A model generated the notes under the pieces. That model was not told where the DNA came from. It saw only the letters and a list, made by a program, of their open reading frames with translations, and did no database searches. Source: Mesorhizobium sp. CU3 (GTDB taxonomy: Bacteria; Pseudomonadota; Alphaproteobacteria; Rhizobiales; Rhizobiaceae). From it: DNA of 64,000 bases. Below are positions 59,358 to 64,000 of the stretch, piece after piece (position 1 is the first letter of the stretch; the number at the start of each line of letters is the position of its first letter). The stretch covers positions 78,154 through 142,153 of the forward strand of contig NZ_VFWX01000017.1 in assembly GCF_006442965.1 (NCBI RefSeq). Reading direction: 5' to 3'. A program made the position numbers and the translations under genes.

Positions 59358-60551
59358 TCAGCCCGCCGCGGCCAGGTCGAACCGCTCCACCGCGCGCATG
59401 ATGCCGCGCAGTTCGGCGAGACCCTTCAGCCGGCCGATCAGCGAGTAGCCGGGATTGATCTTGGTCTTGCCGATGTCGTCGGCAAGCAGATGGCCATGGT
59501 CGGGGCGCATCGGAATGCGCCAGTCGGAGCGACCCTCTTTGCGCCTGCGGGCCTCTTCCTTCATCAGCGCCAAGATGACTTCTGCCATGTCGGTCGAGCC
59601 TTCCAGGTGCTCGGCCTCGTAGAAGGAGCCGTCCGCCTCGCGCGTCACGTTGCGCAGATGCGCGAAATGGATCCGCGGCGCGAACTCCTCGATCATCGCG
59701 ACGAGGTCGTTGTCGGCGCGCACGCCGTAGGAGCCGGTGCAGAAGGTCAGCCCGTTCGACGGGCTGTCGACCACACCCAGTATGAAACGGGCGTCGTCTG
59801 CGGTGGAGACGACGCGCGGCAGGCCGTAGAGCGAGAACGGCGGATCGTCGGGGTGGATGCACATCCGCGCCCCGACTTCCTCGGCCGTCGGGATGATCTC
59901 CTTCAGGAACCAGGCCAGATTGGCGCGCAGTTCCGCCGGACCGATCGCAGCATAGTCGGCAAGAGCATCGCGCATCGTCTCGCGATTGTAGGTGCGCTCG
60001 GTCGCCGGCAGGCCGGCGATCAGGTTGCGTTCGATCTTGTCTATGTCCTCATTGCTCAAAATCTTGAGCCGCGCCTCCGCTTCCTGAAGACGCGCCGAGC
60101 TGTAGCCCGCCTCGGCATTCGGCCGCTTCAGCACGAACACGTCATAGGCTGCGAAGTCGAGCGCATCGAAGCGCAGCGCATAACCGGTGGTCGGCAGCCG
60201 GTACATCAGGTCGGTACGCGTCCAATCGACGACCGGCATGAAATTGTAGCAGATGGTGGAGATGCCGGCCTTGGCCAAAGCCCGGATCGTATCCCTGTAC
60301 CAGCGGGCATAGCGTTCCCGCTCGGGCGTGCCGGTCTTGATCGAGTTGTGCACCGGAATGCTTTCGACCACCGACCATGTCAGCCCCGCCGCCTCGATGA
60401 TGCGCTTGCGCTCGAGGATGGCGTCGAGCGGCCAGGCGCTGCCGTCATAGATGTTGTGCAGCGCTGTCACGATTCCCGTCGCGCCGGCCTGCTTGATGTG
60501 GTCGAGCGTCACCGGATCGTTCGGGCCGTACCAGCGCCAGCATTGTTCCAT
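59358..60551 (-). CDS. uxuA: D-mannonate dehydratase
   Basis: A 397-residue UxuA-type enzyme that converts D-mannonate to 2-keto-3-deoxygluconate in hexuronate breakdown. It starts MEQCWRWYGPNDPVTLDHIKQ and contains CIHPDDPPFSLYGLPRVVS, GSYGVRADND, HFAHLRNVTRE and MRPDHGHLLADD, which provide the metal-binding His and Cys residues. AGGAATGATC precedes the ATG at 60551. It stands between unrelated amine genes; the enzymes for the preceding steps are not next to it. Confidence 0.92.
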   Translation of the reverse strand: MEQCWRWYGPNDPVTLDHIKQAGATGIVTALHNIYDGSAWPLDAILERKRIIEAAGLTWSVVESIPVHNSIKTGTPERERYARWYRDTIRALAKAGISTICYNFMPVVDWTRTDLMYRLPTTGYALRFDALDFAAYDVFVLKRPNAEAGYSSARLQEAEARLKILSNEDIDKIERNLIAGLPATERTYNRETMRDALADYAAIGPAELRANLAWFLKEIIPTAEEVGARMCIHPDDPPFSLYGLPRVVSTADDARFILGVVDSPSNGLTFCTGSYGVRADNDLVAMIEEFAPRIHFAHLRNVTREADGSFYEAEHLEGSTDMAEVILALMKEEARRRKEGRSDWRIPMRPDHGHLLADDIGKTKINPGYSLIGRLKGLAELRGIMRAVERFDLAAAG

Positions 60552-60821
60552 GATCATTCCTTTGCGGTTGCCCGCGACCATATTGTCGGACGGCGATGCC
60601 AGTCAAATCTGGAGATTGCGGCAGGGCCGCAGCTTTCGATGAACCAGGTTCCGCAGTTGAAGCGAGACAACCGGACCGTCAGTGGCGAACCGCCTAGGGC
60701 CACCCGCCCTGCCCTCCCTTGCAGCCGCGCGTCAACCGTCTATCGTGCGGCCTGGAACTGCCGCCGAACCACCATGGCGGCGGATTACAGATTTCAGGAC
60801 GAGTGAAGCAACGCTTAGCCA

Positions 60822-61520
60822 ATGGCCGACAAACCGCGATTCGGATTGACCGCTGTCGACAGCGTTCCCCTGCATGAGAAAGTCTATCTGGAGCTCGTGC
60901 GGGCGCTGATGTCCGGTCAGCTCCGACCCGGCCAGAAGCTGACCTCGCGCAAGCTCGCCAAGGAGCTCGGCACCAGCGACATGCCGGTGCGCAGCGCCTT
61001 CACCCGGCTGCAGGCACTGCGGGCGCTGAGCCCAATGCCGAACGGCAGCGTCGAGGTGCCCTTGATCTCGGCCGAGCGCTTTGAGCAATTGACCGCGGTG
61101 CGCACGGTCCTGGAAGGCACGGCCGCCGAGCTCGCGACAAGACGCATCAACGGCAACAATCTGCGCGCCATCCGCCGCCACGCCGCCGAGCTTACCCAGG
61201 CCGCCCGCAGCGGCGACATCGACGACTATCTGCGCCGGAACCACGACTTCAAATTCGGGGTCTATCGCCATTGCGGCAACGAGCAGATGATCTTCCTGAT
61301 CGAAACGGTGTGGATGCAGGTCGGCCCGTTCCTCAGGAACCTGCGCATCGGCTTCGAGGATGATCTCGCCGGCATCCTCGGCATCGACTACCACGAAGAG
61401 GTGGTGGTGGCGATCGAGGCTGGCGACGGCGCGCGCGCCCGCGCCGCCATCGTGCGCGACATCGAGGAAGGCGCCACGCATATCCTTGGCCAAGTGAACT
61501 TTCCGGAAGTGCCCCACTGA
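60822..61520 (+). CDS. GntR/FCD regulator
   Basis: A 232-residue regulator with a GntR winged helix (LTSRKLAKELGTSDMPVRSAF) and an FCD domain with metal-site residues (NHDFKFGVYRHCGN, DYHEEVVVAIEAGD). It diverges from uxuA across 270 bases and precedes a glutamine-synthetase-like gene on its own strand by 226 bases, so either could be its target. A hexuronate or polyamine-related ligand is possible. Confidence 0.87.
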   Translation: MADKPRFGLTAVDSVPLHEKVYLELVRALMSGQLRPGQKLTSRKLAKELGTSDMPVRSAFTRLQALRALSPMPNGSVEVPLISAERFEQLTAVRTVLEGTAAELATRRINGNNLRAIRRHAAELTQAARSGDIDDYLRRNHDFKFGVYRHCGNEQMIFLIETVWMQVGPFLRNLRIGFEDDLAGILGIDYHEEVVVAIEAGDGARARAAIVRDIEEGATHILGQVNFPEVPH

Positions 61521-61720
61521 CAGGTCGCGTCCCGATTCCAGCTTGGCTTTCGTCGGTCGGGTCGCTATGTTGCGATCGCAGATCGCACAACAAGAGCCCG
61601 AAATGCCGCCCGATATCCCAGCTAGTGAATTGAAAAAATGAAGAAAAGCAACCCGGCGCAAGCTGTGTTGGCCTTCATAAACTCAAAAGCTGAAATAGGA
61701 TATCGTAGCCGGCAGGGCTA

Positions 61721-61742
61721 CAGCACCTCCTGAAAGGGGCTG
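61721..61742 (+). promoter_or_regulatory. Hairpin covering the ribosome site of the downstream ligase
   Basis: CAGC (61721-61724) pairs with GCTG (61739-61742), and CCT with AGG, enclosing the AAGGGG ribosome site before the TTG start at 61747. Two mismatches interrupt the stem. Confidence 0.3.
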
Positions 61743-61746
61743 GAAA

Positions 61747-63102
61747 TTGAGCGATGCGATCGTGGACGTTTTGAACTGGCTTGAAAGCAGGCAGGACATC
61801 CAGAGCCTGCGGGCCGCGGTGTGCGACCTGAACGGCATCATGCGGGGAAAACGCATTCCGGTCGAGCAGGCGCGCAAGGCGCTCGAGGGCAAGCTGCGCA
61901 TGCCCTATTCGGCGATCGGGCTCGACATCTGGGGCGAGGACATCGAGGGCAACGCGCAGGTGTTTTCGACCGGCGACGCCGACGGGCTTTGCCAGTGGAC
62001 CGGACGCGGCATCCTGCCGGTCGACTGGACCGCGCATCCGACCGCGCTTTTGCCGGTCTGGCTGGCGGACGATACCGGCGCTCCCTATCTCGGCGACCCG
62101 CGGCGAGCGCTGGCCCGCATCCTCGACCGCTATGCGGCGCTCGGCCTGACGCCCGTCACCGCGACCGAGCTTGAATTCTACCTCGTCGACCCGACCTCGC
62201 AGCGGCCGGTCGGACCCGTCTCGCCGATCACCGGCCGGCGTCTCGATTCCGACGCCGCACTTTCGATCGACGAGATCGACGATTTCGAGGGCTTCATCCA
62301 CGATGTCTACGCGGCCTGCCGCATGCAGGACATCCCGGTCGACACCGCGATCGCCGAGAACGGCGTCGGCCAGTTCGAGATCAACCTCAACCACGTGCCG
62401 GACGCCTTGCGCGCCGCCGACGATGCGGTGCTGTTCAAGCGCACCGTCAAAGGCGTCGCCCGCAAGCATGGCTTTGCCGCCTGCTTCATGGCCAAGCCCT
62501 ATGGCGAGCGTGCCGGCAACGGCTTTCACGTGCATTTCAGCGTCCTCGACAGGGACGGCCGCAACATCTTCGACGACGGTTCCGACCAGGGCTCGGACAC
62601 GATGCGCCACGCAGTCGGCGGCCTGCTTGCCGCCATGGCCGAAAGCACGCTGGTGTTCGCGCCGCATTTCAATTCCTACCGCCGTCTGCGTCCGCGCTCC
62701 TACGCGCCGACGGCGGTTGCCTGGGGCTATGAGAACCGCATGGTGGCGATCCGCATTCCGGGCGGTCCGGCCGCGGCGCGCCGCATCGAGCATCGCGTCT
62801 CCGGCGCCGACGCAAACCCCTATCTGGTGCTGGCGGCGATCCTGGGCGCAGCGCTGATCGGCATCGAGAAGCAGCTCTCGCCCGGCGAGCCGACCGGCGG
62901 CGAGGGCCAGGGACTGCCGCTGGCCAAGCTGCCTCCGGACTGGGCCTCGGCGATTGCCGCCTTCGAGAGCGGCAAGCGCGTGGCGGAGATCTTCCCGGAC
63001 GTGCTGCGCGACGCCTTCGTCGCCTGCAAGCGCCAGGAGTTGAACACTTTTGCGCTGAATGTCAGCGACTTCGAGATCGAGACTTATCTTGAGAGCGTTT
63101 AG
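61747..63102 (+). CDS. Glutamine-synthetase-like ligase, second copy
   Basis: A 451-residue member of the glutamine synthetase superfamily, distinct from the one at 57761. Segments VCDLNGIMRGKRIP, ENGVGQFEINLNHV, AGNGFHVHFSVLD and RVSGADANPYLVLAA are present. Start is TTG at 61747, with AAGGGG eight bases upstream; the next in-frame alternative is GTG at 61762. It probably ligates glutamate to an amine. The stop codon is formed with the first bases of a dispersed repeat. Confidence 0.85.
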   Translation: MSDAIVDVLNWLESRQDIQSLRAAVCDLNGIMRGKRIPVEQARKALEGKLRMPYSAIGLDIWGEDIEGNAQVFSTGDADGLCQWTGRGILPVDWTAHPTALLPVWLADDTGAPYLGDPRRALARILDRYAALGLTPVTATELEFYLVDPTSQRPVGPVSPITGRRLDSDAALSIDEIDDFEGFIHDVYAACRMQDIPVDTAIAENGVGQFEINLNHVPDALRAADDAVLFKRTVKGVARKHGFAACFMAKPYGERAGNGFHVHFSVLDRDGRNIFDDGSDQGSDTMRHAVGGLLAAMAESTLVFAPHFNSYRRLRPRSYAPTAVAWGYENRMVAIRIPGGPAAARRIEHRVSGADANPYLVLAAILGAALIGIEKQLSPGEPTGGEGQGLPLAKLPPDWASAIAAFESGKRVAEIFPDVLRDAFVACKRQELNTFALNVSDFEIETYLESV

Positions 63103-63153
63103 AGCAATTCCAGGAAAAGTGCGCAGCGGTTTTCCGTCCGGAATTGCGTAAAA
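63101..63153. repeat. Dispersed palindromic repeat
   Basis: Begins AGAGCAATTCCAGGAAAAG and includes GCGGTTTTCCGTCCGGAATTGCG, a common rhizobial intergenic sequence. ATTCC...GGAAT are inverted. Its first two bases complete the TAG stop of the ligase gene. Confidence 0.75.
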
Positions 63154-63179
63154 TATGGAGCCGGCTTCGAACCTGTCGA

Positions 63180-63821
63180 TCAGCGCGCCGCCCACGCCAG
63201 CCCGCGGCGCAAGATGGTGCGCATCTGCGGCACCTCGAACTCCGAAGCCACGTGACCCAGCGAGGAATAGAACACACGGCCCTTGCCGTGCCGCCGCTTC
63301 CATACCACCGGCATGACGACACCGTCGATCCACGGCGCATGTTCGCCGGAGAAGGTGGTGGTTGCCAGCACCTCGTTCGACGGGTCGACATGCATATAAT
63401 ATTGCTCGGAGCGGTAGGGGAAATCCTCGATGCCCTGCATGATCGGGTCGTCGCGCCGCGTCACGTTCACACGGTAGTCGATGATGTTGCCGGGATGTGC
63501 GACCCATTGCCCGCCGCACATGAACTGGTAGTCGGGCGACTCGCGAAAGGCGTCGCCCATGCCGCCATGATAGCCGCCGAGGCCGACGCCGTTCTCGACC
63601 GCCCTGGTCAGGTTGGCCGCCTCGTCCTTGGCGATTTTGGACATGGTGTAGATCGGCACGATCAGGCTGAGATCGGCGATGGCCGGATCGGCGAAGACCG
63701 CGGTCGTGTTTTCGACGCGCACGGCAAAGCCCTCTTCCTCGAGCATCGCCTTGACGACATGCGCGCCGGCTTCGGGCTCATGCCCCTCCCAGCCGCCCCA
63801 TACGATCAGCGCCTGCCGCAT
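63180..63821 (-). CDS. ThuA-like protein (trehalose-utilisation family)
   Basis: A 213-residue protein with the ThuA-like fold related to class I glutamine amidotransferases. It starts MRQALIVWGGWEGHEPEAG and carries IVPIYTMSKI, GLGGYHGGMGDAFR, HVDPSNEVLA and GKGRVFYSSLGHV, typical of the family. In rhizobia ThuA works on keto-trehalose or similar sugars; here no transporter or partner gene is visible before the window ends. GAGGAGAG precedes the ATG. Confidence 0.85.
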   Translation of the reverse strand: MRQALIVWGGWEGHEPEAGAHVVKAMLEEEGFAVRVENTTAVFADPAIADLSLIVPIYTMSKIAKDEAANLTRAVENGVGLGGYHGGMGDAFRESPDYQFMCGGQWVAHPGNIIDYRVNVTRRDDPIMQGIEDFPYRSEQYYMHVDPSNEVLATTTFSGEHAPWIDGVVMPVVWKRRHGKGRVFYSSLGHVASEFEVPQMRTILRRGLAWAAR

Positions 63822-64000
63822 TTTGCTCTCCTCAACCTATCTGCCGCATAGGCTTTGTGAGATCCGGCAGGCCGGAACGCAAGCCACGAACGGTATCAAT
63901 TGCCGATCGGCTTGCAAGAGCGGCGGGCCGCCGGCGAAGCCCGCGCGAGGCGGGTTGTTTGGGGTTCGGTGCGTGGACAGAATTTGGCATGTCCGTCGCG
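63822..64000. other. Intergenic end of window
   Basis: 179 bases. An ATG at 63989 opens a plus-strand frame (MSVA) that runs out of the window; too short to judge. Nothing else recognised. Confidence 0.4.

Noticed and set aside
61675..63519. 614-codon minus-strand frame opposite the second ligase
   Set aside because: Shadow of the glutamine-synthetase-like gene; no family features.
1..64000. tRNA, rRNA, CRISPR, prophage or integrase features
   Set aside because: None could be recognised by eye on either strand; a covariance-model search would be needed to exclude small RNAs.

Overview
The window looks like chromosomal DNA of a Mesorhizobium-type alphaproteobacterium. Base composition is GC-rich with strong third-position GC bias. 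The C-P lyase operon carries a 139-residue FosX-like protein with the residues known from the Mesorhizobium loti enzyme. Several dispersed palindromic repeats typical of rhizobia sit between genes. I see no tRNA, rRNA, CRISPR array, insertion sequence, phage gene or origin. The content is dense catabolic and transport DNA: five ABC importers, ten transcription regulators and many sugar, amide and amine enzymes.

Layout. 1-48 is the N-terminus of a 6-phosphogluconate dehydrogenase. 171-3411 (minus) is a copper operon: DUF2946, PCuAC, YcnI and CopC-CopD. 3510-12361 is a sugar locus: a GntR regulator with two winged helices, a UxaA-type dehydratase, an aldo/keto reductase, a ribose-type ABC importer and a zinc alcohol dehydrogenase. 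12358-25016 is the phosphonate region: phnF, then phnGHI-fosX-phnJKL with a hexapeptide transferase, a small membrane protein and a 2H phosphoesterase, then phnCDEE. phnM, phnN and phnP are not in the window. 25220-32844 holds three epimerase-type TIM barrels, a Gfo/Idh/MocA oxidoreductase, an enolase-superfamily dehydratase, a GntR regulator and a hydroxyacid dehydrogenase. 32892-37182 has an amidase, a GFA protein and a divergent MFS/AraC pair. 37277-42926 (minus) is a CUT1 sugar ABC importer with two ATPases and a small membrane protein.

43284-46581 pairs a TetR regulator with a Tm-1-like gene, a PEP-hydrolase-like TIM barrel and a cupin; the first two enzymes are the separate halves of the tomato Tm-1 protein. 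46582-47263 is a DUF4304 gene broken at a run of seven G. 47340-54632 is an M24 peptidase divergent from a peptide-type ABC importer ending in an ATC-hydrolase-family gene. 54641-63821 holds a DeoR regulator, an unknown protein, a PuuB/PuuA-like pair, mannonate dehydratase, a GntR regulator, a second glutamine-synthetase-like ligase and a ThuA-like protein.

Cross-cutting signals. In all four importers whose binding-protein gene is followed directly by its other components in the operon order, a hairpin lies just after the binding-protein gene. A 13-base site is identical in front of the epimerase operon and the CUT1 importer, and a 20-base pattern is shared by the uxaA and ribose-importer upstream regions. 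These suggest small local regulons that join transporters to enzymes several kilobases away.
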